This document shows, piece after piece, positions 24,001 through 37,209 of a stretch of DNA of 64,000 bases; within the stretch, counting starts at the first letter, position 1, and each line of letters starts with the position of its first letter. The notes below the pieces were generated by a model. That model was not told where the DNA came from and did no database searches. It saw only the letters and a program-made list of their open reading frames with translations. A program made the position numbers and the translations under genes. The DNA is taken from the NCBI GenBank assembly GCA_007844125.1, contig CM017565.1, positions 14,236,647 to 14,300,646 on the forward strand, in the 5' to 3' direction. The stretch is from Sinonovacula constricta. Lineage: Eukaryota > Mollusca > Bivalvia > Cardiida > Solecurtidae.

Positions 24001-25572
24001 AACTACATTATTTTAATATTAGACAGAATATGTCTTAAAGTAGTGTTTTGCGATAAGACGGCAGTTTAATAATATGTTTACGTGTAGTATTTGGGGGAAA
24101 TGGTTGGTGTTTCCACGTCAGCTGTACAAATGTATGCATTCTGTTTCTTGTGACATCACACACTATTTAATCATTATGTTTATTTCTATGTACAGAAATC
24201 ATATACATTTATTGTTGTGTTTTTTACGATTTAATATCCTTTTTACATTGAAATAAAGGTACACGAAGTTAAATGCTTTTGGTACAAACGAATGGCGAAG
24301 CATTGGCTTCTACATTTGCTCGAATTTAAACAAACACAGACACACACGCGCGCGCACACATACACACATACACAGAAAAACGCACACACAAGCACACTAG
24401 CCACGCTTCGCCACATCAACTTTTATTGTGCATGTTAATTGTTGTTGTGTATAATCAGCATTAGGAATTTAAGGCGAATCTAGTTTACAATATAAACACG
24501 TTAGTTTAAAATCGGAATACATTTTCTTTATAAAATGCCCCAGTCCCATTTTTGGTACGATGTCGCTTCTAGACGTATTAAGAAGCCTTTTTATACGTGG
24601 TCTGTGAGAGTGTAGCTGACTTGCACACCATCTTTGCCATGTCGGAAATTTGAATTCGAAGTTTAAAGTTTCCAGAGCTTCGCAAGAGAGATTCTACAAC
24701 TGGGATTGTGTGTCCGTATGAGGTTCCCCATGACACTTTTGATATTACAAGGGATCATTGGGATCACCTTGGCTATTTTACTTTTAGAAATAGACTTCGA
24801 CAGTAATATGGGGAAATGTGGGCAAGCAAGATGGCAGGCAACCCAAAATACCTTGATACACAGTTTGATGACAAGACACATTGCTAAATGACACAGCAAA
24901 AATATTAAAAGAATGATTTTATGATGCTAACATGTACACATGTGTAACGATCCTTTATATGCATATGCTATGTCTAGAAACCGAGCAGACCTCGAAGTAC
25001 CGATAAGGGTGTTGTAGACCTGATTTGAGCTGAAATTTGTCGTTTAATTGCGATCTGATGTGGATATTCAAAGCATTTGATAAAATAAGGAATTTAGATT
25101 GCTTACATTTGTTATTTCTAGGGAAGTCTACGAGTTCTAAAATTAGTACTCAAGTACTCGGTAATTTTTACCAATCGAGTTCTCGAGTAACTCGGTCATT
25201 TTCTTTATAAAATGCAGTTTTCACTTCATTTTATCTAGTTTTCTATCGGCAATATAGAGGATAACAAAACATGATAATATTCCTTGCATTGATTAAATAT
25301 GTTATATTGATGATTCATACATTTTGCAACTCTATTCCTTGATAAATTTGTAATGAACGTGGACGTGTTTCCTAGTTCTATATACGTACGGAGCAACATA
25401 AGAGTCTGGTGACATAGCTACGTAAACAACATTCTGCATGCTTTGATTGGAAGATGACGATTTGATATCGGTTGAATGCGAAAAAAAATGTAAAAAAAAC
25501 AACAACTACTGTTTAAAATGATTTGAAAATTGAAATATATACTTATGATAAATGTTGAAACGTTCGCAAATG
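24001..25572. other. Non-coding
   Basis: Holds the CA tract listed separately and, at 25140-25195, several ACTCGAGT/AGTACTCG motifs that recur near 27087-27160 on the far side of the TA/GT nest. Confidence 0.5.
24335..24376. repeat. (CA)n with CG core
   Basis: ACACACGCGCGCGCACAC core flanked by CA and TACACA variants; alternating purine-pyrimidine DNA. Confidence 0.85.
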
Positions 25573-25589
25573 CATATATATATATATAT
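25573..25589. repeat. Short (TA)n
   Basis: TA run directly left of the family-1 SINE; part of the TA-rich nest. Confidence 0.9.
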
Positions 25590-25850
25590 GGGATGCGATG
25601 GATTTGACGGTATTTTTGCCGATGCTGTGCAGTGACATTTCTATCATTATAGCACAGGGGCACTTATGAGGTGCTCAGGGACTGAACCCGGCTAATCCTT
25701 TATACTGACACCGACTAGTCAGGCGTAATGCTGTCCCTTTAGCCCCGAGCGTTAGGAGGGAAGCCACTACAACCAACTTTAAAATCTTTGGTTTGACCCG
25801 GCCGGGGTTCGAACCCGCGACCTCCCGATCCGCAGGCCGACACTCTACCA

Positions 25851-25853
<3 letters not shown>
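25590..25853 (-). mobile_element. tRNA-derived SINE, family 1, inserted in (TA)n
   Basis: On the minus strand it begins GTGGTAGAGTGTCGGCCTGC, then a GGTTCGAACCCC B-box, then the family-1 body and tail. It is flanked on both sides by TA repeats. The first part of the tRNA-like head before GGTAGAG is absent. Confidence 0.9.

Positions 25854-25854
<1 letters not shown>

Positions 25855-25934
<80 letters not shown>
25855..25934. repeat. (TA)n microsatellite
   Basis: About 80 bp of TA with one ACATA interruption, between the SINE and a pogo-like segment. Confidence 0.95.
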
Positions 25935-25936
<2 letters not shown>

Positions 25937-26088
25937 GTTTAATATATCCGATAATTTGACACATCCGAATTTGAGTTAAGCGGAGTCGATCTATATAGAA
26001 ACTCTAGGGAAAAAAAACCGGGACCGTAGAAAACAGTTTGACATAACCGGAAATTTGAGATAACTGATTTTGAGATAACGAGAGTTGA

Positions 26089-26092
<4 letters not shown>
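25935..26092. mobile_element. Possible pogo/Tigger-like miniature element
   Basis: The right end, read on the minus strand, is TACAGTCAACTCTCGTTATC, then TCAAAATCAGTTATCTC and GGTTATGTCAAACTG, the style of pogo/Tigger terminal repeats. The left end (GTTTAATATATCCGATAATT, GACACATCCGAATTTGAG) is a looser mirror. It sits between TA arrays, as expected of TA-target transposons. No transposase. Confidence 0.42.

Positions 26093-26174
<82 letters not shown>
26092..26174. repeat. (TA)n microsatellite
   Basis: About 83 bp of pure TA to the right of the pogo-like segment. Confidence 0.95.
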
Positions 26175-26178
<4 letters not shown>

Positions 26179-26846
26179 ACGAAATACTATATAATTATTA
26201 TTTTGTGTTACTTTCACGAAAAATAGAATGCTGATGTTTAAGTCCAGATCTATATCAGTTCTAATTTTTTTATCGAAAAGCGTTCAAATTCGGGTGTTGG
26301 ATTTTATTTAGTCATACAATTTCAGAAACTTGGTGTAAGTGGTTTAAGTTGGAGATGCTGTAATCAAAATAGTAGTCGGATGATAGTAGAGAGGAGAGAG
26401 TAGTTGGAGAATGTTAAGCAATAAACTTTGATAAGATGAAATTACATCTAATACTTAAGCAAGAATATGGTAAAGCATGTTAGTTGTGACACTTATATAT
26501 GCTTATGGCATTGAAATGCCATTAAGGGATTGGCTTAATTGGCGGCAGGTTTTTCACGGATTAGAGAAATCGGATTAGAGTGACACCATCACATAACCGT
26601 ACGACAACAAAGAAATGATAATTGCCGATCTATCGATTGCTTTTATTTACTCTCAAATTCCGTCTTACGTTACAAGCCATGGAAAAGTTGCCTAATGCAT
26701 GTCGTGTCCGATAATAGTTCAGTGTAATGACCAATCAGTAGCGGAAAAATGCTATTAACGAGCAAATCAGAACAAGTTTAGGTGGTACTGAGACATTCCA
26801 ATCAACGTGTAATAAACATTTCACAAACTTTAAAGGGAAATGGTGG

Positions 26847-27042
<196 letters not shown>

Positions 27043-27179
27043 GGGGTACTAATTATTTTTGTTATTTTCAAATAGTTCTACATTTTACCGAGTACTCGAA
27101 TAGAGAATTTAATACTTGAGTATATTATTACGATCGAGTACTCGAGTTATCGTTGAGTAACTTATTTCTAATTGGCAAC

Positions 27180-28449
27180 CTAACTTTCCTCAAATGTACA
27201 GAAGCTACTTAACGATGTAGAAAGACCGAATAACCTACCAAAATTCGAAGTGTGTCAATACTTTTACCTTCGATGTCTTTTCGGAACGTGTATGGAAAGG
27301 GTCGAAGATGATATGAAGGCAAGGGATGTGATTGTCGCTTGGTCTGACCGACTTGCTTTTGGTATCAAAGATATGACATGTCATTTTGGTATACGTCATT
27401 TTTTTGAAAATGGTTTTCTTAGGACTGACCTTCCCTCTCAATTACAGAGTAAATATGAAACCTATGCGAAAATTTCACGGTGTATAGCCAAACCGGTTTG
27501 AACTAACCATGAGCTCCGTGCGAGAGTTATTAAACATCGTACGATTTAGTATGATTTAACTATTTTGCGTAATTTTCTTTTTCGTTTTTCTGATTTTAAA
27601 TCTTTCTTCAATGCCCATTTTATGATACCGTGCACAGAAATAATACAGAACTAAATATAATTAAATGGCTACGAGCACCAATGATCGTACGACGCGGAAA
27701 TAGTGAAGTAATGTAACCAGTTAAAGGCAATGAATAAACCACTAAAGTTGAATCGATAAGACATTCAAGGCAATGCCATTATATCCAAAGTCTGATAAAC
27801 GACTTAACCAATCCATGATGTAAACGTTCCTAATGTCTGTAGTTTAAAATGGAATTATTTCCACCCCATTAACAACATATTTTTACAATTCTGCATAGCT
27901 ACTTATTGCCATCTTATAGTAAAATTAATTGTGATTTGCAGGTGTTTTTCATTTGAAACATGTGCTTGGTGAAATGATTTCATACTATAAAGTACATGTC
28001 CATGTATATAACGTTGAAAAGCTTGATTCATTTATGTACAACGATGAACTTCCATTTAACATTGTATTCATATGCGTATTTGTCCTTATTTATTAAGACG
28101 ACCGCCAAAGAAATACAAAAAACTTCACAAGGTTGTAATCATCACGTATTTTCTTAGCTTTTTTCATTGTCAGCATACTTTTATAAAAACTTTAAAAAAA
28201 TTTTTTATAAAGTTTATCAAAGAATAAACTGAACTTAACAATATTTATCCATACCGTCAGGATATATGGCGTTTATCTGCCTTTGTCGTGTATTGGACTT
28301 CGGTACTTTACTTTGGTTTAAATGTGACCACGTTACAACACTGTAAACGTTAACACTTGAACCGTTGAAATCAATTAGTTAAATTTCACGGTCATTTGCT
28401 GGTTATGATATTATGAAGGACGAGGTTAATAATCTGTTTTGTTTGTTTA
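27180..28449. other. Non-coding
   Basis: A frame at 27250-27501 (83 codons) is unrecognised and its translation lacks family motifs. The rest is AT-rich. Confidence 0.45.
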
Positions 28450-28745
28450 TTTGGGCTTATCGTTCCCACCAACAGTATTTCAGTTATCTGGAGACAGTGT
28501 CCACTTGAAGCAGATATAGTGCTGCCTTCACTGTTTATACTATGCTGTGAACACCTGTCATGAAACAACAACTAGTCAAATTATCCTGACACCGGGCCAA
28601 CCAGTCGCGGAACTACCCTTATATTTGCTTGATTATCAGCAAAGGAGCTATATCACTACCATTTTAACGACTTTGGTATGTCTCGGCCTCTGGATAGAAC
28701 ATGGGGCCTCCTTCTGAAAACCTAAATTAACACCCAGTCTGTTTT
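28450..28745 (-). mobile_element. tRNA-derived SINE, family 2, decayed copy
   Basis: The forward strand carries TTATCCTGACACCGGGCCAA and TATATTTGCTTGA, matching 1-70, with a degraded tRNA-like head at 28680-28720. The part at 28450-28560 includes GGGCTTATCGTTCCCACCAA, also seen near 33485, so it is probably the 3' body of the same element. Head boxes are too eroded to act as promoter. Confidence 0.65.
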
Positions 28746-29666
28746 TTTGGTGACTGAGGGTCCAAGGCGTACGAATATCTTTTTATAAATAGTGAAGATG
28801 TGTGAGCAAGTTTATTTTATTTTACATTTACAACTAAGAACTTTCAAAGAAAAACCGCAGTTTTCAGAGAGATTGTGAAACACAGCTGTACAATTTTAAT
28901 TATTGGTAAAATTTGAGTTCTTGAATATTGGCACAAAATTTCATAAGAATAACTACTCTGTTCTTTCACTTGCTTTATTTTAACTATTTTTGTCCGTTAC
29001 CACTGTTTTTTATCGTTCAAGGAAGATTTAGACAAAAATAAAACAAGCAGACACAATAACACGTTATGTATGGCAGTTAAGTTGTGCTTAAAATTTCGAT
29101 TTGTGTGCTTTTCCCAGTTTTCAATTAAACGTTGTTTTTTTTTCAAATTCATACAATGATATTTTGCATAAAAAGACACAGCCTTCTTTGTCAAAACGTA
29201 TTAATGTGCTTCTTTGGTACTTGAAAGTAGGAGAAGAAGAGCAGAAAGCAATCCAGGCGTCGATTGTCAATCTGTTAAGATGCTTGTGTTAAGCTAGATT
29301 TTGTATTATTTGAACATGTTTTGAAATTATCTTGACATCCATATATTCTGAAAACAACCGTTATAAGGTCCTTAGATTTTTTATGGTTACAATTGATCGT
29401 TTCGCGATTTGTATTCTCATGGGCTTAAATTTAATGTCTTTTCATTTGGTATGTTTCCGAATCTTAAGACTGGCTATATAATACTATTTTAAACAGTAAA
29501 CTGTTAAGTAAATTATTTTGGCTAATCTTAATCTCACTTTATTTGTTCTTCCATTCTTTAGTATTTGTGTAAGTCTAAATAAATTCAAAACTATTACAGA
29601 TTGTTGGCAGATAATAAAAGACGTCGACAACTGCTCTTCTAATGATGAAGCTCGATTGTCTTACGA

Positions 29667-29935
<269 letters not shown>

Positions 29936-32900
29936 TTTTTACAAGTAAAAAGCGACAGAGTTCGTAATAAATGTGACTTATTAACAAAGTGTCTTTTAAT
30001 GTCTTAACAAGACACAAATAACTTATCGCATGTTTACTTAAAAATAATTTTAAAAATACTTAAAACTTGGACTTGAGGATTATTATTCAACATTTTTGAA
30101 TTTCCTTTAAATGTGTAACTCACAAAATCAAGAACTTGCAATACCCTAGCAAACTTTGCAGAAGCCATTCTCTTAAAGTTAATTTATGACTTTTATATTA
30201 AGAAAAAAATATTCTGGGCAAATGATTTTAACCCCATTAACAACTGCGGGCTTAAATGGAAAACAATGTCTAAAAGCTTAAAGGTAATTCTTAACTATTT
30301 ATAAACTCTTACTTGGGTTACGGGTGTTTCTGTCTCGTTGTTCACACTTTCTAATAAATGTATTCGTCTTGGAACACACGCTGTAAGAATGGTTATATTT
30401 CTAAACAGATGTCTAATATAACAATATTTTGCTAATAAGGTATCATTTCATGATATCAAGAACATTTCCAATATCATAACCTGTAAAATACATTTCAATC
30501 TATATGACAAAATGACTATGAGTTAACGATATAAAAACGGTGTACAACGGTCGAGATATTTATAATCTGCTAGTGTCGGTTCTCAGAAGCTTATTTTCTA
30601 TTTTCCTAATATTTTGCAATAATTCAAGACACTATCGCCGCGCGCTTGAATACATTTTAAATTATATCCTGCTATTAGGTGTCGATTTTCTTTATATGAG
30701 TTACATTTATTTACCATATATTGAAGAAAATAAGCTATCAATTTCTCAATCATGATGGCTTATTCAGAGAGGTTTGTTCCTATTTGTTGTCATAGCAATA
30801 AATACCATTGTGCAATGGAAACAACATCAAAAATCTGTGTGCATTTTAAAACAGCATCTGTCAAGATTGAGTCAGATAAAACTTTTCATGAATAAACTGT
30901 TTTGAATTAAATGCGTGTTTTAAATAGCGGACAGTGTCTGGACTAAGGTCATTATTCACCAACTGTTTTCGAGAACTCAAGTCGCCATTTACATTACCAG
31001 TCAAATATCGTTTATGTATTTCAAAAGAAATTACGCACGAAGCAGCGACTTTTAAGTGCCATGCACAAGATTTAGTCATGTGACATAGTTTGCAATGATA
31101 GTATTAATAATTGAATTCATCAGTATTATTGATATAGTCTTGAATGTAAAATTTATTCACTATTTTAAGATCGAACTAAAGTTATATTAGAGCCGTAAAC
31201 TGGTTCAATAAAGCCGACTGATGTGTGAGTGTTTGATATTTTCTTAGGTTTTACCAATATTTAAGAAATTTGAAGTATTTAAAAATTATATCTTTGTTTC
31301 AAATGACGTCACTTAACATTTGACACATGACGACACAACTTAACACTAGTTATTCGCCATTAATGGCACCACAGGGTGACAGCTCTTACATAATAGTTAC
31401 GGTTTTAATGTGTCTTCGCTTCAGTATAAGACGCTTAATCGTTCTTTTAATGATCTTGCGATGGATTGCTATCGTTGAAACCTTGGAAATATGCTATAAA
31501 ATAAGAAATTATATAACTTGATTGTTATATGTTAGAGCTATCTGGCTGTAAACCATTCCATTAATTTTGATTATTCTAGTATTGCGTTTTCATTTTCTGA
31601 TACATTTATTAAATCGAGCCACACAAACGAGACTTAATATATTTCAATATTAGAAAGTCTAAGTAAACCGTTTATTTAACGTTTTGGTTTAACTTAAAAT
31701 AATATATTCAATTGAGTTTCATAAAAGTTACTGATCGAAGTGACACAATAAGAAAGGGTAGCAAGAAATACAAGACCAGCAATAACTACTTGTACATTTT
31801 TTCCAAAACGTTTTAAAAAAGTTGCGAATATAAAATAATGTATTCGCCTGAGATGTTTCAATTGTGTCAAACTATAATGAATTCATGCAAAGAAAAACTG
31901 AATGGCATCCAAATCAGGTCCTTTGGCTGACTAACCATTCCAACACATTAACTGTATTTGTCTCACTTTCACGTTCAACTTGCGTGTTTGTTCCATTGCC
32001 TAGACACTTTAAACCTTCCTATATGTGGTAATTATCATAAGAATCACATGTTCCTATTTACAGTGGATACTATTTGATAAAGCTTCCTGAGCAAGGTACA
32101 CACACATCATTATGTACGTCTCTCTTCATGGGATCTTACGCAATGGATTGTAATCCGACACGAGGCACATAATGACAATGCCGGATGACATTGCGACGAT
32201 CCCTGATTAGCGGTGATTTCAAATATAATATGATAAAGTAAATGGACAAAACAACTGGATCTGAAGAGGCTGTCAGTTTCAGGCTGTTACCAAATGTAAG
32301 TCGAACTGGTTTCTCTAAGCAGGAAACATTTTTACATTTTGTTTACTTTTGTGACGAAAAGACATTTTCATCTTGGTAATTTTAACGATATTAAGTCTTC
32401 TGATAAAAGAAGGTCAGTAATGGTGCTTGTACTAGAAATGATTACTAGTTTAGTGTACATCAGTATAACAGCATTTATTTAAAATGTGAAAATGCAGCGG
32501 ACAAAAGTACGGCCATTAAAACACACATTTCTTCTCATTAACAAACAGCAAAGTGAAACAAGACTAAATTGAAACAAAACAAGCGGCGATGTATTCTGGC
32601 ATAAGGTTGGTAATGCTGTGTATACGTCATTTGGAACAAAAAAGTCCACTTTTTTAATTCGGGTGAGAGGTGAAGTATTTTGTTTATTAGAAAAACTATG
32701 CGAAATACTAGATTGTAAAAGAAATAATTTCCTTGAATACTTTAATATTCAGTAAATATAGAACAAGCACATTCGGGACTATGACAGAACCACACATATT
32801 AAGTAACAGATTACATATAAATATATATACCCATTGTCCCTAATTCATGGTCAATCGCTCGTTTAATGATAAGTGGGATTATGATGAGTAACGCAGAAGC

Positions 32901-33479
32901 ATGTGTTTGCTATTCTATTATACACGTTTAGAATAAGCCTATGATATTCATTTTTTGTCTTATTTGAATTCTTAATACTTAATCGTAAGCACTTTCTTAA
33001 CATGGCGTTTAAAAACCTTTTAACAGCCTTACGTACGTATTTATTGTAAAAAAAACTCTATGCTTTGTATCATAATATTTCTTGTCAATTTTTCATTTTT
33101 TCTGCTGTTTGTTTTCATGAGGTTATTCGGTTTATATAACAATTTATTCCGTTTTGAGAATGCACTTAAAATTTATTTTTCTTCTTTAGCAATTAAAGCT
33201 GTTTGAATGATAATCGAACATGAAATATCCAAAATAAATAACAACGTTATTCAATATTATAAAGGGTGTACTCAATATGCAAGTCTCATATTCATGATTT
33301 GTTTTTAGTCACTTATATTAGTTTAAGTTTATAACGATGTATTCCGACCTGCTTCTAATGTCAGAACATATTCAGAAACATGTTATTAGAGTTGCTACAA
33401 GTTTTTTTTTTGTATTATGGTTTTCATAAATACTCGTTTCGGGAATAAAATTCTTGTCTGGAAAATTTATATTGATGTA
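29936..33479. other. Non-coding, nothing recognised
   Basis: Over 3.5 kb of AT-rich DNA with no supported gene; 31900-32020 may be a very old copy of repeat A. Confidence 0.45.
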
Positions 33480-33655
33480 TTTGTTGGGCTTATTGTCCTG
33501 CCAATAATCTTTCAGGGACGGTGTATGATGTCACGTGGCTGTCACATTATCCAGACACTTTGTCCACTAATAACTTTATATGTGCTTGAGTGTGAGCTCC
33601 TTAAGTTATACCACTACCATTTTAAACGGCTTTTATAAGTGTGTTGACACATTAT
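33480..33655 (-). mobile_element. tRNA-derived SINE, family 2, fragment
   Basis: GGGCTTATTGTCCTGCCAAT, then CACATTATCCAGACACTTTG, then TATATGTGCTTGAGTG line up with the 28450-28680 copy. The tRNA-like head is missing; a possible Penelope-like fragment follows directly. Confidence 0.55.
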
Positions 33656-33660
33656 TAGAA

Positions 33661-33745
33661 GAGACATTGGTTTTCCTTTTGGAAACCAACTGCGCATCCG
33701 TGATTGCAGATTTGTGTTTACCTTTTTTTGCAGTCTTTTAAAGCC
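33661..33745 (+). mobile_element. Possible second Penelope-like RT fragment
   Basis: The plus strand reads GFPF in one frame, then TNCASVIADLC in another, resembling a frameshifted GIPMGTNCAPxIADLF block. The match is short and broken; it gains support from the clearer copy at 54374. Sequence after about 33745 is not recognisably RT. Confidence 0.35.
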
Positions 33746-35429
33746 ATATAATAATGCATTCGATTCAATTCAACTACAAACTATTATGATAGTATGCACC
33801 ATTTCCAGACAATTTTATCACCATTCCAATGAAAGTGAATGTGCTAAAATCTTTGACAAGATAGACGATTTCAAATATTGTAATGTTAATCATATGTTCA
33901 TTGACCGTGTTATATGGTTTATAAATTCCAATTAACGAGGTTTGTACAAGCAGTTTATTACAAATTTGTAATACGTGTTAAAATTCCCCAAATTGACCCT
34001 GGCGATATCGAAGTTCGTTTATAGTAAATACTTTCTTCAAAGGGTAATAAAGGTTTGAAACCATTTATACAACAAGACTTACATAAGATCAAGAGCGTTT
34101 CTGATCTCTTCACAAACCTTATCCGAAAATGTATTACTTATGGTTATAAAAAGGGGATCTTACGGTATACTGCACTTTCATTCATCATAAACTTGCATTG
34201 CCTTTATATACATGATGACCGATCAGACCGCTGAGACTACATGAAAACTGCGACAAAGGCAGAGTAAAGAATAGGAAGTATTCCCTGTTGTATTACTGTC
34301 TCTGTATCTTTAGTCGTTACACTGGGTTCTTACCCGTGCCGCAACATACCAGTACTAAAGTCGTTATAAAGTTGTAGTATCTCATTTGCAGACTCTTCAC
34401 CAAAATACAGGTAGTTCCACAACTGACGGACTGATGTGACTGATGTGACTGAATGTTGTATCATACAACATGTTCACGTCATGTTTTTCACATAGAATGA
34501 AGCTACATCAGTTAAAATAAGACACTAAAATTAGGTCTCCAGATTACTATAATACTGTAAGTGGGATGATAAACCCAACAAAAATAGAGCTATACGTTTC
34601 CTGTTCACATAACATTATGTATAAAAACACACATAAATATAGTAATCGAACATTAACCTCAAGGCATTAATTGGGGAGGAAAAGACAAGACCAGCAATAT
34701 CAAAGATTAAGTTCAGAATATAAAGTTAAATTAAATTAAATATATCTGATGTCATCCATTAGGAACATACTTTTACATAGATGGCTGGTAATTGTTGTAA
34801 CGCTTTTAAGTTTCTAAATTAGAAAATATGACAGAGTAAGTAAGTTTTGTAACTTTTGTTTTCGCTTATTAAACCATCATTATTATTTGTTCATCAAAAC
34901 GCACACAGATAAGATTTTCTATAACTTTTACATGTAGCAGCAAACTTGTCAATACTTTATTTATGATCTATTACTTTAGTTTACAATAGAAACATATTTA
35001 ACAAGACAGACTGTTCAAATTATAAGTATTGTGAACGCGACTTGAAAGCCATAAAATATATTTCTGTTTGCATGTAGATATATTTTAATGTCATCATTGC
35101 ATGCAACTTCCGTGACGTAAGGGAAAAGATGTGGAAGCATTTCGGGGAATTATTTTAGAAATGTCATGGAAAAGTAATTCTCTGTCTAAAATATGCTTGC
35201 ACAACTTTTAAAATAAGATTCCATGGTACATGTAACACTGTTTTCTTATTAGTTCCATCTTAAGAAAACCGTTTAATTATGTTATGTTATTTCTCATGTT
35301 GGTGTTAACTGACTTGTGTGCGTGTTGTCTCTACTAATCATTTATGTAACAGCCATTTTTTTTACATAAACCTTAGAATTGATTGATAATAATTCCACCA
35401 AATCCATACAGTTCAAAATAAAATAATAT
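33746..35429. other. Non-coding, nothing recognised
   Basis: No gene or clear repeat; a small CTGATGTGA duplication and TTGTATCATACAA palindrome occur near 34430-34470. Confidence 0.5.
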
Positions 35430-36180
35430 TATTTATAACATCTGTTACCTTCATCTTTTATTCTCGTAGGGGACTTTAAGGAACATAACCCATTATGGGG
35501 ATATTCTGATTATAATAATATAAATCGTTAGACGACCTTATTGCCCGAAATGATATATGCCTAAAAGAACAACTTACTTACATCAAGACATTATTCATCT
35601 CTTGACCTTTCATTATGTCCTCCTTGTATATATTTTGATTAAAGTTCGGATCTATATAATGATTTATGTGAAGTGACCACTTTCCAATAATATTAAACAA
35701 CAAATCTACAAACTTCATTAACAATAATACTTATTGGAGTACAGAGCGAAATTGGAATTATATATAAAGTTGTTCTCCGAATAATTAAATGATTAAACAT
35801 TTGAAAATGCTGATGATTAAATACATTATTTCTGGAAAAAGTCTCTATAACATAGGCAGAAATGTACATTCCTAACACCACGACACAGTGGAAACGTCAC
35901 AAACTTGGTTTAATGGTGAATGCAAAAAGTCTATCAGAAAGCGTACATCGGCCCTTAAAAGATGTAATATTCAACCGACTAGTATGAAGGTATTTAGATT
36001 TGTTTAAATAAAATGAAAAGGCAAAGAGCAGGCGAATAATTAGACAAGCCAAAAAAAAATCTTGACAGAAATTTCAGATATAACCAGAATTTTTTTCCTG
36101 AGGACGTTTTTTCAGCTATTAGGCGCATAAGCGGTAGATCTACTTCAACAACTGTGTATCATTTAGATAGAGAACCCTAG
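35430..36180 (+). mobile_element. Decayed LINE fragment (endonuclease and linker region)
   Basis: The plus strand reads LPSSFILVGDFKEHNPLWG near 35440-35500, the GDF block of an APE-type endonuclease. A SSLDLSLCPPCIYFD segment and a degraded SDHFP-like position follow. At about 35898-35990 comes TWFNGECKKSIRKRTSALKR, then RRISGRSTSTTVYHL near 36120-36165, both typical of the linker ahead of the RT in Jockey/CR1-type ORF2. Several frameshifts and stops intervene. No RT core follows, so this is a middle fragment of an old insertion. Confidence 0.7.
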
Positions 36181-36517
36181 ATTTGTGTTGAATAAAAAAT
36201 GTTATTACAACAGGCTGAGACAAATCCAAATCGCGAGTGTTGTCGAGCGACTCAGTTTTGTCGTTCCGAGTTTTCTTTGTTCAACAATAACCAAGTATTC
36301 TATTTATCCGTTTTATAAGCAAAAGTGTTGTTTAATGTTTAGATATATTTTGTTTTTCGAAACGTGAATAAAGATTTCTTACATGTAGCCACAGTTCCTA
36401 AGACCTCATGGTAGTGCATTGCCGTATTATCAACCTCAAACACAACCATGGATCGGTTGAGAACAGAGTCTATAGATCTAAGTTTCCCTGAACCATTTGA
36501 TTGAAAGAGAATATATG

Positions 36518-36655
36518 ACAAAGTCCTATGAGCATTACAACATATACCAAACTCCGAAAAGGCACAGAACAAAGGTATTTCACATGCAAGCCAAACGAAA
36601 AGTAAGAACAAATTTGTGATGAGTCATTTAACGACAAGAGCAAACACTGTTCTCC
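36518..36655 (-). repeat. Dispersed repeat A, inner part missing
   Basis: On the forward strand it begins GACAAAGTCCTATGAGCATT and ends ACAAGAGCAAACACTG, the outer two-thirds of the family. Confidence 0.8.
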
Positions 36656-36684
36656 GTAACCGAAATCAAGAAAGAATAATATAA

Positions 36685-37209
36685 TTGCACATCCCATCAT
36701 CGTACTATAGCAAATCCAGAAGATACAATTACAGGTTTGCTTATTCACATGAATTTCTGTGGCTTTTAAAGCCAATGTTTACACAAATAAATGACGTGAA
36801 GTTTTCGATGAAATTTACGCCAGTACATCTGATGTCATATGTCATCAATACCAATCGGAACAACTCGGATAATTTACGAATCATCTCTCGGATGTATGTA
36901 GGTAGTCGGATCACCTTGGCCATTTCCATAAATGGGATTGCTTTTGTGACAGACGTCAAAACAAAGTTGGAAGCTCGGATGACAGCTCCCTACAGTATAA
37001 AGCCTGTACAACTTCAATTTGTTGCGGCTTCAATTTTAAATCATCCAAGTATAATTAACCCAGTGCTGCAAACATGCAGCTGTCAAACTATGCCATTATT
37101 CATGTTTAGTGCGTACTACAGTTTAGGAATATTCTTCTTCCGACGTCCGGCGAACAAAACGATCGTGATTTCAGTAAGTATCATTGCACCAAATACATCA
37201 GAGGGATGA
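36685..37209 (+). other. Unrecognised 174-codon open frame
   Basis: This is the longest open frame outside repeats and LINE ORFs. No domain is recognised, the residue mix looks random, and no splice or promoter context supports it. The GGATCACCTTGGCCATTTCC segment at about 36908 resembles 24755-24780, so it may lie in an old dispersed repeat. Probably not a gene. Confidence 0.15.
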
